From: Candidatus Woesearchaeota archaeon
GTDB lineage: Archaea; Nanobdellota; Nanobdellia; Woesearchaeales; JABGXB01
Assembly: GCA_018675975.1 (NCBI GenBank)
Contig: JABGXB010000002.1
Coordinates: 380,098 to 444,097 of the forward strand
Direction of reading: 5' to 3'
Length of the DNA stretch: 64,000 nucleotides
The notes beneath the pieces were generated by a model. It had not been told where the DNA came from and searched no databases. It worked only from the letters and a program-made list of their open reading frames with translations. Below, piece by piece: positions 25,548 to 38,200 of this stretch; position 1 is the first letter of the stretch, and the number at the start of each line of letters is the position of its first letter. The position numbers were made by a program, and so were the translations under genes.

Positions 25548-26117
25548 TATTGCATATTTATCATTTTCATCCAATAATTCATATTCATTTTTTGCAAATG
25601 AACAAATTTGAAAATCAATATTAAATTTTTTAGCCAAATTATAATTTTGTTGAATTCTATGTATATATGGCATCAAATTATTAAATTCCACAATAATTGT
25701 AATATTATTTTCATTAAAATTTCTTAATATATTTTCATTTGTACCACTTCTAATTTGATTAAAATAATCCCATTTTTCAATACACTCTAAATTGCAAATA
25801 TAATTATAATTTTTTATAATAAACTTAAAATTACTTACAAATTCTTCTTTTTCTGCCTTGTATAAATATTTTACTTTTTTATTTTTTATTTTTGTTTTAA
25901 CTTTTTGCAAGTCTTTAATATCAATTTGTAATATAATTTCATATTCAAATAATTCATCTATTTTATATTTTTGAATTAGCTCAATTAAATCATCAATTTT
26001 TTCAAAATTATTAATATTAAAACCCAATTTTTTTATATTTAATTTATTTGCAATTTCAATATAATTTAATATATTACTTTTGTTAATTTTGTTAATTATT
26101 TCCATGTTTTTATCCAT
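25536..26117 (-). CDS. rnp3: RNase P protein subunit Rpp30 (Rnp3)
   Basis: TIM-barrel-like protein subunit of archaeal RNase P, which with its RNA matures tRNA 5' ends. The C-terminal half shows the family pattern: IRSGTNENILRNFNENNITIIVEF, then RIQQNYNLAKKFNIDFQICSFAKNEYELL, matching the RSG...E...SSGA...L blocks of Rpp30. The N-terminal half is divergent and Ile/Lys-rich. A GTG at 26135 and ATGs at 26117 and 26105 are possible starts; I use 26117 because a TATA-like CTTTATTAA lies roughly 28 nt before it. About 193 residues, slightly short. No RNase P RNA is visible in this window. Confidence 0.8.
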   Translation of the reverse strand: MDKNMEIINKINKSNILNYIEIANKLNIKKLGFNINNFEKIDDLIELIQKYKIDELFEYEIILQIDIKDLQKVKTKIKNKKVKYLYKAEKEEFVSNFKFIIKNYNYICNLECIEKWDYFNQIRSGTNENILRNFNENNITIIVEFNNLMPYIHRIQQNYNLAKKFNIDFQICSFAKNEYELLDENDKYAILKF

Positions 26118-26174
26118 TTTTAAGTATATTTTCACTATTAATAAAGGTCACGATAGTAATGTTTTTAAACCTCA

Positions 26175-26184
26175 TTTATAAAAA
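26175..26184 (+). promoter_or_regulatory. TATA box of the 19-kb surface-protein operon
   Basis: TTTATAAAAA centred about 28 nt before the ATG at 26207. Just upstream is ATAGTAATGTTTTTAAA (26153-26169), which matches the sequence over the TrmB promoter at 16450-16466 in 16 of 17 bases; see findings. Confidence 0.6.
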
Positions 26185-26206
26185 ATAATTAGGTAGTTGA
26201 ATATTT

Positions 26207-29200
26207 ATGTTAAAAAAAGGGGTGTTTTTTAATTTATTAGTACTGATTTTATTAGTTTTACCTTTAATTCAAGGAGCTGAGTACTATTCAGTTCCAGATA
26301 ATTTTGATTTTTTTAATAGAACCGATGTTAAATTTAATCCTGACTTAATTAGTTCAGCTACTTATACTTGTGCGGATATTAATGGTAATTTATGTGAACG
26401 TTTTCCTGATGATAGTTGTGAACTTTTTATTAATTCAAATGAATTAGAAAAATCAGGAACAAATTTATGTTCAAATAATGCTGGTTGTGTTTTTTTAAAC
26501 CCTCCTAAAGGTTATGGTGGCGAAGGTACACCATTATCTCATTTATGTAATGTTGAAAATTATGATTATTATAATCAACCTTTACTTAGTTTAATGGCAC
26601 AATGTGTAACTGCAAATGATGGTGTTGATTGTGATTTAAATTCAACTTTTCAAGGTTATGACAGTCAAATGTGTAATATTGTTTTATGTTCTATAAATAA
26701 AGAAAATGAAATAAATGGTACTATATCAGTTCCTCAAGGTTTAAATGTTGGGATTGGCGATATAACTGTTAATTTTATTGCATCATTAGCGGTATCAAAT
26801 AGTCCAGGATACAAAGGTATTGTAGAGCTTAAAGATAATAAATTATTTTATAGAATACAAGGTTTACCCGATAATTTACCAAACGGTGTTTTATCTATTA
26901 GTGCTGATTCTAAATTTAATTTACAAAAAGAAATTAAAAAAAATGTAGAAATTAATACAATAAATAATATAGATTTACTTTTTACAATTGATGTAAATGT
27001 TAATTTAGATTTGACATTTAAATCCAATGGTGTTGAAATATTAAATCCAAAAGGTTATGTAACTGTAATTAGTGAAATTGATTTAAGGGAAGAAACTAAG
27101 GATTTTTCTGATGATTTAATGAATTTTCCAGATTTACCTGCAAGAAATGTAACTGTATTTTCTTATATTGATGGATATGAATTTAAAAAAACCAAATTTG
27201 AATTGACTGAAGATATTAATATTAAAGAGATTGATTTAAAAGTTTTAACGTCTCCAAAACATATCACACTAACTGTTAAAAATTTCAATGATGTTGATTT
27301 ACCAGATGTAAATATATATTTCAAATCCACAGGTAATAGTCCCTTTTCTGGATTTAATAAAACTGATACTACTGGAAATTCTGGTTTTAATTTACCTGTT
27401 GGTGCAGCTGGATATTTTTTATTCAAAAAATTCGGTTATGTTGAAAAAATTGTAAATTATGATTCAACTAATTTTAATTCTAATATTCAATTAGATGCGT
27501 GGGTATCTAGAAAATGTTCTGAATTTGGCGGGGATTTATACTTAAGAAAAACATTACTTTCTGAAAATAAATATTGTTCTTCCTCTGGTTATATTAATAT
27601 GTACAAAAATAATATTTCTTTTTCTGAAGGAAATGTTCCATTAGATGAAAATAATATAGATGATTATGTTTGTTGTACTGAAATTGTTACTACTAATTTA
27701 CCATTTAAAGATACTGATTATGATGGTGTTTTTGATCATGTAGATGTTTGTCCTAAAAATGCATTAATACAAACAAAAAATGATCCATTATATTCTGAAA
27801 CTGAATCCCCAAGTAAATCTCATGAAGATATTTCTTTTTGTCAAGATGGTGTAGATAATGATTGTGATGGGGCAATAGATAATTTAGATGATGATTGTAA
27901 TAATGTTTGTTCAATTAATAATTGTAATATTAATGACAAAGAATATTGCTTTGATAATGATGGAACTCCTGAAACAAAAACAATTAATAAAGATACAAGT
28001 GGTATTGCTATACTTGATGATACTTTATTTGAATATTGTTCCCAATGTCAATCAATTGACTCAGCATTTTGTCAAGATAAATTATTAGGTCAGGTAGATT
28101 ATGAATGTTGTAATAATGTTTGTGAAACTCCTGAAGATATTTTTAATTTAAATGTTGAAGATTCTATTTGTTCTGCAAATCAAAATGTTTGTAAAAGTGG
28201 AACATGTGTTTTATTAGATTCATGTGTACAAAATACATTTTTTGGTAAAATTAATATTTTAGATGCAAATGCAGAAAATAGCTGTGTTTGTGGTTCAACA
28301 ATAGTAGATTATAATAATCAAGATGAATCTTCTGCTTGTTGTATTAATGGAAATTATTATTCTGATTGTAATGGAATATTAAATACTTTTAAAATCAAAT
28401 TAAGTTTTTATGATCAAAAAGGACAAGATTTATTTTTACCATTTTCAGAACAAGTACAATTATTAATTATTCCAAGAGAAACTTCAAATATTAAACCATT
28501 TAGATTTGACCAAACTGGTTCAAATGGAATTATAACTGGTCTTTTAAGTTCTGATTATACTTTAATAGTAACTGCCGTTGATCGAAATCCTGAATTTGTA
28601 GAAATAACTAAATCTGATTTTGAAAAAGCAGTTGATAATTCACATGAAATAAATAAAAGAGTTGAGTTTAAAACAAATTTAAATTTAGAGTGTGCAAATA
28701 AAGAACCTAATGTTAATTTTAAAGTTTCTTCAATTAAATCAGAACCAAATTCAAATATAACTTGGACAAATCCATGTAGTGAATATAATGAAAGTAATTT
28801 AATTACTCATTATTTAATTAAAAGAACTAAATTAAATTATTTTGATTTTAGAACTAAAGATTTAGTTACGGATTATACAAATTTAATAAGTAATTCATTT
28901 GGTGTGGGTATCGATTATAGGGATGATGGTTTTTTACCTTCTGATTATGCTTCAGAATTTGTTGCATTAATTCCCAATAATAAATATGAAATAGATTCAA
29001 ATAGTGATTGTACTGATGAAAGCAATAGTGAATGTGCATTAAAGGATGAATTTGGAAGAATTATACATAAAGAAAATTGGACTTATGTTGATGAATTAGA
29101 TAAATGGGGTATAGAATTAGATGGAAATAAAAATTCATATCTTTATGAAATGCGTGCATATTATGTAGGTAATAGACATAGTAAATTTTCAATACCTGAT

Positions 29201-32200
29201 TTAGTTTTAGACTATAGAATTAATTTAGTAAATAATAATGAATTTTTACAAATAGATCATTTGTCAAATAGATTTAGCGAAAATAATTTTTATAGTAATG
29301 AAATGACGTATATTGGTGATTCAAATACAATAACTAATGTAAATAAAATTTTATCTTTAACTAATTTGGGTGTAGATTCACAAAAATCAACAAGAATGAA
29401 ATTTTTATCAGAATTAAAAAACAGTATTTTTAATTCAGGCCATGAAATTTGTACTTATTATAAAGGTGAATTTTGTGCAGAGTATATTAATGATGATTAT
29501 GCATCTCAAAATGTAGGTTTATTAGATGATAATATTTTTACAGGTAATTTAGATCCAAATGATTTAAAACAATTAATTAGTGAATATTCACAAGCAGATA
29601 AATTTAATTCAAATGATTTATTGCAAAATGTACCAAGTGTACGTGTTGAATGTAATCAATTCAATTTTCCAAAAAGAATTGAAAATACAGCCGAATCAAT
29701 TTGTTTTAGTGAATCTGGTGTAAGTGGTGAAAGATATCCTTTTGTTTGTTCAATAACTAGTAATCCAAATAAAACTCAATGTATTAAATATCCTGATTTG
29801 TTAAATAGTGGATCTACAGAATTTCAAAAGTTTAGACATGATATATTAAAAGATACTGATTTAGGTTTTGGTTTTAATTCACAAAATGAATATAATGAAC
29901 CGTTACAACAAGAAGATCCGATTTCAAAATTATCATTAATTACTCAAATTAATGTCAAATCAAATCTTTATACTTCTTTTGATAGGGGTGATTCAGTTTA
30001 TGATACTTGGCAAAGTTGTACTGATGCATTAATTCCTTTAAATAAAGATGAAACATATAGAGAAAGTGGTTGTTATGGCTATAGATCTAAAAATGCATGT
30101 TTAGATAATCCTTGTAATTTTGGTTATGAGGGTAAATGTGAATATTATGATTCTGGTTTTAGTGAAAATGGTGATGAAATTTCAAAGGGTTTTTGTTATG
30201 ATTCAAAACCAATAGTAAATCATTGTGATTTGGTAAATACAGATGATTTATATCAATTTGGAAATATAACTGAAAATATTTGTTCTAATTTAGGTCAATG
30301 TTATTTAGGAAAAGATCAAAATAGTGATAATGATTTTGTTTGTTTAGAATGTACTCAAGCAACAACTTGTTCTGATTATAAAAGCGAAACTGCCTGTACT
30401 AGTAGTGATGTCTGTCAATTAAATAATTGTTTATGGAATTTAACAGAAGAAAAATGTAGTGTAGATAAAAATTTAGATGGTATATCTAATGATGGAACTA
30501 GTAATGAAAACTATAAAATAAATTCATTTTTGAATTTAAATAATAATAATGAATATGAATTATTATTTAGATCTTATCCTAATGACGAACATAAAAAAAT
30601 ATCTGCAGATATTGATTCTTTTTATGCAAATGAAAAATACAAATTAACTTCAACAGCATTTAAATTACAAAATGGGGATTGGATTAAATTAAATTCAGAT
30701 GAATTTCAAACTAATGCTACTTTATTTAATGAAAACCCTACTGATGAACAATTTTCTTTTGTTCTTGAAACTAGCGGAGATGTAAATAGTGCAAAAACTC
30801 AATTATTAAATACAGAATTTGAACAATTAGATTCAAATGCAATTATTGTAAATTTAAGTTATTTTACTTTAGATAATAATGGATTACAACATAATAAAAA
30901 AACAAGAAATGTTTTAATTGATAATTTAAAACCAAATATTAGTATAGTTTTTAGTGAATTAGAGCGGCTTGATGATAAACATGATATTTTAGTATTAAGA
31001 TCTGCTGATGAACTTATTTTTGATTCAAATGGAAAAAGGAATAAATGTGATGATAAATTTGAACTTTTTAATTTTGAAACTAATGCTTTTGTTGAAATAC
31101 CATCAATTTCACCCAAAAATAATGTTTATTTCACTAATAATAAATATCAATTTTTAACTGAATTTAGTTTTAGTGAATTAGATGATGGTTTGTATAAGTT
31201 TTCATCAAAATGTAAAGATTTAGCTGGTAATGTAAATGAAAAAAGTTTAAGTTTTATATTAAATGCAGGTGTAATAATTAAAAATGTTTATCCTCTAGTT
31301 GGTGAGGTTGTAGCAGGACCTCAACAAGATTTTTCAGCTGAATTATATAGAGAAGCAAAACAATGTAAATATGAATTATATTTTAATGGAGCGAGAGTTA
31401 ATGTAACTAATAAAAACAATTTTAAAAATGATTTTAATAGTAAATTTAAATTTGGTCAAAAAATTCCTGATTATGATATTAATGAAAATAAATATATTAT
31501 TTCTGATAATGCAATAACTTTTGATGATTTATGTAGTCAACCTGATGATGAATTTAATAGTAGAAGTTGTAGGACAAGCTCTGGAACTTTTTCATTAAAT
31601 AGTACTTTTTCATCAGGTAATGTTTCATTTGGTTTTGATTTTTCAAATAATATTAAAATGTTGAATTCATTTCAAACGGGCTCAGTTTTTATTAATGCAA
31701 GTTGTTTAGTTCAAAATGGTACTGATTTTGAAGAATTTGTTCCAAAGAATTTTTCCATTACACAATTTTATATTGATAGATTGCCACCTAAAACAGAAAT
31801 TTTAACAATACCTTCAATTGCAACTTCAAAAAATACTTGGTTAAATTATGAAGATTTGAAAGGTAGTGGAACCAATGTTGGCTTTACATTTAGTTGTACA
31901 GATTATCCTAATATTGATGGTACTAATGCTGGTTGTGATGAAACTAAACTTGCAGAGTATTATATTGTAAATTATGGTACAAATTGTATTGGAAACGCAC
32001 CTTATGAATTTGCACCAAGTTTAACTGCAAGTTCAAGTAGTTCAATAAGCAAAAGTTCAACTCTTTGTTATAGATCTATTGACACATTAGGAAATAAAGA
32101 AGATGTAAATTCTATTAATTTTTTAATTGATACTGAATTTCCTGCATTTGAATTAAATGGTATTTCAAAACCTGCTTTAGATAAAGAAAATATTGCAAAT

Positions 32201-35200
32201 GATAAAAAACAAACAATAAATAATTATATTGAAGATTATAAAACAAAATTATATTTTAATACAAGTGATAAAATTACAAATATTTCAAAAATAAAATTAT
32301 ATAAAAAATCTGATAATTCATATTCATTAATTGATATATATGATTTCAATACAGAAACATCTGGTTTGATTTCAATTGATTCAAAAAGTTTAGATAATAA
32401 AAATGTACATTTTAGTTTCGTATTGCCGGTTGATGATAATATAACCAATATAAAAATTGAAGTAGAGGATTTTGCAGGAAACATTAATTCCTATAAATAT
32501 TATTTATTTTATGATTTAATTAAACCAGAATTATATATTGATTTTTTAGATAAGGGTTTTGATTATTTAAGTCCAATAAATTTTGAAGTTAGTTTAGATG
32601 ATAATAAATATATAGCTGATGAAGGATATAATTTTATTTCAAATACAGTTTTTACAAAAATAAATATAATACCTGATAAACTTCATAATTTTAATATAAG
32701 TGATGGTAATTTTAAAAATAAACAAATATTAAAAAACAAATTAGATTTTTTAAATACTTATTTTGATGCTTTAATATATAATCAATATCATAATTATGAA
32801 GAATTTGGTCTTGATAGTAAAACTGCGAATAAATTACATAATTTTGATTTTGAAACTAAACAATTAACAGGGGAAAAATTATATGGTCTTAATAATTTTA
32901 TTCCAGGCACATATAATATTACTTTATTTTATGAAGATAATTATGGTAATGGAGATAATTATACATTTAAATTATATATTAATCCAATTGAACTTTTAAC
33001 TCCTGAAAGTTTTGAAGTTAATTTATATGAAAATTCAAAAATTATTCAAATTGTAAATAGAACAACTAATGCAGAATTTGAAATTTCTTCAAATCAGTTA
33101 ATAACTGATATTATTTCTTTTTCATCAAGAGAAGATTCAACTTCAAATACACATATTGCATATAAAACAGACACACCTGATTATAGTTTGAGTTTTGATC
33201 CGAATTTAAAAATAAAAAGTGATTATAATTTACCAGTAACATTTCAAAATTCAAATATAGAATTTTCAAAAGACGGAACTATGTTAAATATTAATAATGC
33301 TAAATTTCACATTTTAGTTAAAGATATTTTTGGAACTGAATATGATACAACTATTGGTAATGATATTGCAGTTGATTTTAAAGGTCCAGAAAATTATGAA
33401 TTAAAACCAAATTTAAAACAAACAATTGATATTTTTACTTTAGATTATATGGAAATTCCAAATAGATATCAATTTTATGATTCATCTTTATATGATGAAT
33501 ATGGATTAATTACAAATAAAGAAAACTTTTACATAAGTGGTACTGTAAATACAAGAGCAGATAAACCTAAGTTATATTCAAAAAATAAAACTAATTTAAT
33601 ATATAATACTCATTTTATTGATGTAAGTGAATATCATGAAACTATTGGAGAATTTACTGTTGATTATGTTAATTTTGATCCTTATAAAAAATCTGAGCTT
33701 ATGACTACGGCAAATGAAATTTATTTAACTAATAAATTTATGAAAAGTAATGAATATATGACTGGTAATTTTGTAAATCATGAAAAAATATTATCTTCAG
33801 AACTTGATACAGAAACTCTTGGAACAAAAATAACTTTTGCAAATTTAATACAAGATAAAACACAAGCAATTTTTGAATTATATGAAAAAGAAAGTTATCC
33901 TTTATCATTTTTTAAAATATATGATTTAGAAGAATTACATGGAAGTGCTTTGCCTGAGGCACCAACAAAATATAATTTTGATTTAAAAGTTTATGATCAT
34001 TTCAATAATGATGGAAATTTCAAATCAAATAATAAGTTAGTTAATAATATTGGTTTTAATGTAACTTATGATGGTATTGCACCAAGCTATGACATTATAT
34101 TTCCAAAAGAAAGAGACTATATAATTGAAGATGACTCTCTTTTTAATTTAAATATGAATGATGATATAAAAATTGAATCAATTCATTTAAATATAGTTCG
34201 TAAAAAAATAGACGGTACTGAATTAATAATTTCAGAGACTTTCAATAATCCTGTAAATTTATTTAATAAAATATATGCAAATAATGATATTGGAATAAAT
34301 GCAGATGGAAATTATTTTTATAATTTTACAATTAAAGATGTTGCCGGAAATTTAAATAAAAGTAAGAATATTGACTTTTTTGTATTAAGAGGAGCACCAC
34401 AATTAGTGAGCAAAAGTATAGGTGGTAATAAAGTTGAAGGGGACCGTAATGAATATATTAATACTATAAAAAAACCTAATTTAGTTTTTAATTTTTCATT
34501 TAATGATGAAGATTTTGAATGGGGTTTTAATGTAAGTAATTTTTATTTAGAAAGATATGAAAATGGAAATTGGATAATAATAAAAGAATATGATAATTAT
34601 AATTTAGATTTTAATAGTATAAAACCACATAAATTAGAATATGATCCTTCTAATAGATTATTACATAGAAATTATACTAATTTCACCTTTTTTATTGAAG
34701 ATGATATTTTTAATGCTAAAGAAACTGGTGAATTAGATGAAAATAAATATAGATTACATTTTAATGCAACAAAAGGTAAAAGAGAACATTTGACATATAT
34801 TAATTTTGATTATGCACCAATAAAATTTGAAGCAGAGTATTATTTTTATTTTGTAATTGATAATACTGATCCGGATATTGACTTTAATATGCCTAGTGCA
34901 ACGAATTTATTAAATTTTGATTTTACTGGATTTAATAATGAAATTAATTTATTTAATGTATCTCCATTACCAAAACTAGATTTTGTTAAATTTTCAAATA
35001 ATGATGCAGGTGCATTTAATGGAAATGCAAAACTTGAGCAAATGGAAAATGATAATCAAGAAATTATATTAAATTATGGTATTAAATTAACTGATAAAGC
35101 ATTAAATGAAAAAACATATAATGATTTTAGTATTTTGTATGATAGGAAAATACCTGATACGACATGGACTATAGAAAGTTTAGAAAATAATATTATGCAT

Positions 35201-38200
35201 AATGAATTAGGTAAACATTTTTCAAATAATGATCAGTTTACAATTAGAGTTTCAACATCTGAAAACGTTAATTCAAATTTAATCGTAGAACAAAAAATTA
35301 ATGATGAATTTGTAATATTAAAAGTGTTCAGTCAATTTACATCTATTTCAGATACTGATATTTTAAATGGTAAATTTATTAATTTAAATGAAATTCCAAT
35401 TTCTTTCTTTCCATTAAAAGACACACATTTAAAATTTACTATTACTGGTACTGATTATGTAAATAATAATTTTGAAAATAGCACTGAAATTATTATAGAT
35501 AAAACACCTCCAAAAATATTAGACTTTAAACCATTATCTGCATCTCAAATAAAACCAAATTTTAAATTCAAAACTAATGAATTTGCAAATTGTAATTTAT
35601 TTTATGAAAATATTGATTCAAATAATTTAATTACAACAAAAAGATTATCCCAAATAAACATTATTGATCATTCATTTATTCCAAATGAAGATATAACTAC
35701 AATTCAAAGAGCCTTGGCTATAAAAAAACCAATTCCAGTTAATTTATCAATTGAATGTGAAGATAAAAGAGGTAATTTTGGTATTACTAAATTAAAATAT
35801 TATATAGATTATTCAATTCCAAATTTTGTTTTTGAAGATAGTGACAATACATGTACTGAAACTGATTGTATTAAATATAAAACATATTTTGTCGAAGAAG
35901 GTGATTATGAAAACAATGTGAGTACAATTAATTTATTAGCACACGAACTTAGTGAAGAATCTTTTTGTTATTATATCAAATTAGATAATTTAACAAATTA
36001 TAATTATTCAAATGATGATTTTAATATAATTAATGAAGATTTTGATAATATTTATTCTAAAGATTTTGACTTAAATGATCCAAATACAAAATTAAGTGTA
36101 ACTGAATTTAATAAAATATTAAATACTTTAACAAATAAAAGAATAATTCCGAATAATACTTGGACTAAATTAAAATTAAATGAAATTACTCAAAATTATT
36201 ATGACACTTTAATATTAAATGAAAGTCAAAGACATATTTTTGTAGGTACTTGTTTAGACAAATCTAATAATTCAGGATATAGTCAAGTATTAGAATATAA
36301 TATAGATTTTGATGGACCTGTTTCAATATTATTTGATGAATATAATAAACTTACAAATAAAAAAAATCACATAATTAATTTTTATACAAGGCGAGATGCA
36401 ATTTGTGATGTTGATGGTGATAATGTAATTTATACAGAACGTAAAAATGGATTATATGAATATAATTATGAAGTTGAATTAAGTGAAGGAAATAATGAAT
36501 TTGATATTAATTGTAATGCTTTAAATGAAAGAGGTATTGCAAATAGTAAAATGTATGATATTGTTTTAGATATAACACCTCCAAATTTAATAATTCATAG
36601 TGATAATGAAATTATGACTGATGATTATAAATATGAATTAAGTATTGAAAGTAATGAATTATTTGATTTAAACATTAATAATTTATTATATGGTTATTAT
36701 GATATTAAAATAAATGATATTGAAAAAAATAAAAAACAAAATTATACTTTATCATTAAATCCTGCTTTGAATATTTTTGTGATTAATATTAGTGATAAGG
36801 CAGGTAATATTGCAGGAAATTTAATTAATATAGTACGACTTACGACATCAAATGATGTATCAGATTCTTTTGTTGGATTTCCAGGTGATGGTGCAATTAT
36901 TAATAAATTAAATAGAACTGCTGCAGTATTTTCAAATACACGTGAATCACATTCTCCAATCAATTTAAATAAATCGATTTTATATTTAGAATCTTTAAAT
37001 AATCCAACTAAATTAGTTTATGGTAATTTAAGTACAAAAGTTTGTAAATTTCAACCACCTGAATCCCTTGAAAATAAAAATGATAATGATTTAGAATATA
37101 TTAATATTACAACAGAAAATGAAACCTTATATTTAAAAAAACCCATTTTAGTCCATAGTGCACAACAAAAAGGATTTTCGCTTCATAATAATATAATTGG
37201 TGATTTTGCTAAATTTAATAATACTCTATTTAATTATTCAATTAAATTTGATTCATATAAATTAAATAATATTAATATTATAGATGGTTTAAAAATATTA
37301 AATCATAAAGTTGAATATTTTTTAATGACTAGAATTTCAGATACAATATTTTTAGAATTTTTCTTTTTAGATGAATTTGGAAATAAACATTCATTTGTTT
37401 TAAGTGATGCTTTTGATAATAAATTTACAGAAGCTTCATCAAATAATGCGAAATTTAAAACTAAATTTGATATTTCAATAATTGGTGATGATATTCATTT
37501 AAATAAAATTGATTATGTATTTGAATTAACTAAAGCAATTTATTTATATAAAGATCAAAGATTAAGTCAAGAATTATCAATAAATTATTTAAGAAATGGA
37601 ATTTCTTCAGGTCTATTATCAAATTGGTGGGATTTTATTTATAGAGGAACTGATTCAGCTTATTCAGGTAGTTTAGGTGAAGATGATTTATTTGCAAACA
37701 GATATAGAACAAGTAAAGAATTGTTAAGTTTTGAAAATGTAATTGGTGGCCTTTTAACTAGTGATAATTTTTCATATAGTTTTGGATTTTATACACTTGA
37801 TTGTGAAAATATTGATGTAAATAATGTTAAATTAAATAATGAATTTGATAAACAAAAAAAAGAAATTAATTTTGAAAATATTCCTAATGATAAATATTTA
37901 ATTTCAGCTGTACCAGTTAATAATCAAAATTTTGCAGGTGTTGCTTCATTTATTTATTTTGATGTTAATAGTAATGTTCCGCAAATTAATAGAGTTAAAC
38001 CTGATTCAAATTTATTAAATGATATTAATCAACAATTTGAACATAATATTTTATTAAATTCAAATGAAAATTCTTTGAGTGAAGTCAATTATAAATTTAA
38101 AGGTCAAACAAATAATTTAAATCCTATTAGGCTAAATGATGAATATACTACATTAATGGATTTAAGGTTGGATTCAGGTATTAAAAATATATTTGAATTA

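Noticed and set aside
26153-26169. Shared TrmB operator between 16450-16466 and the giant operon
   Set aside because: The 16/17 match is largely the organism's BRE plus TATA consensus, also partly present at 22725 and 49630, and the inverted arm TTACTA is missing here.
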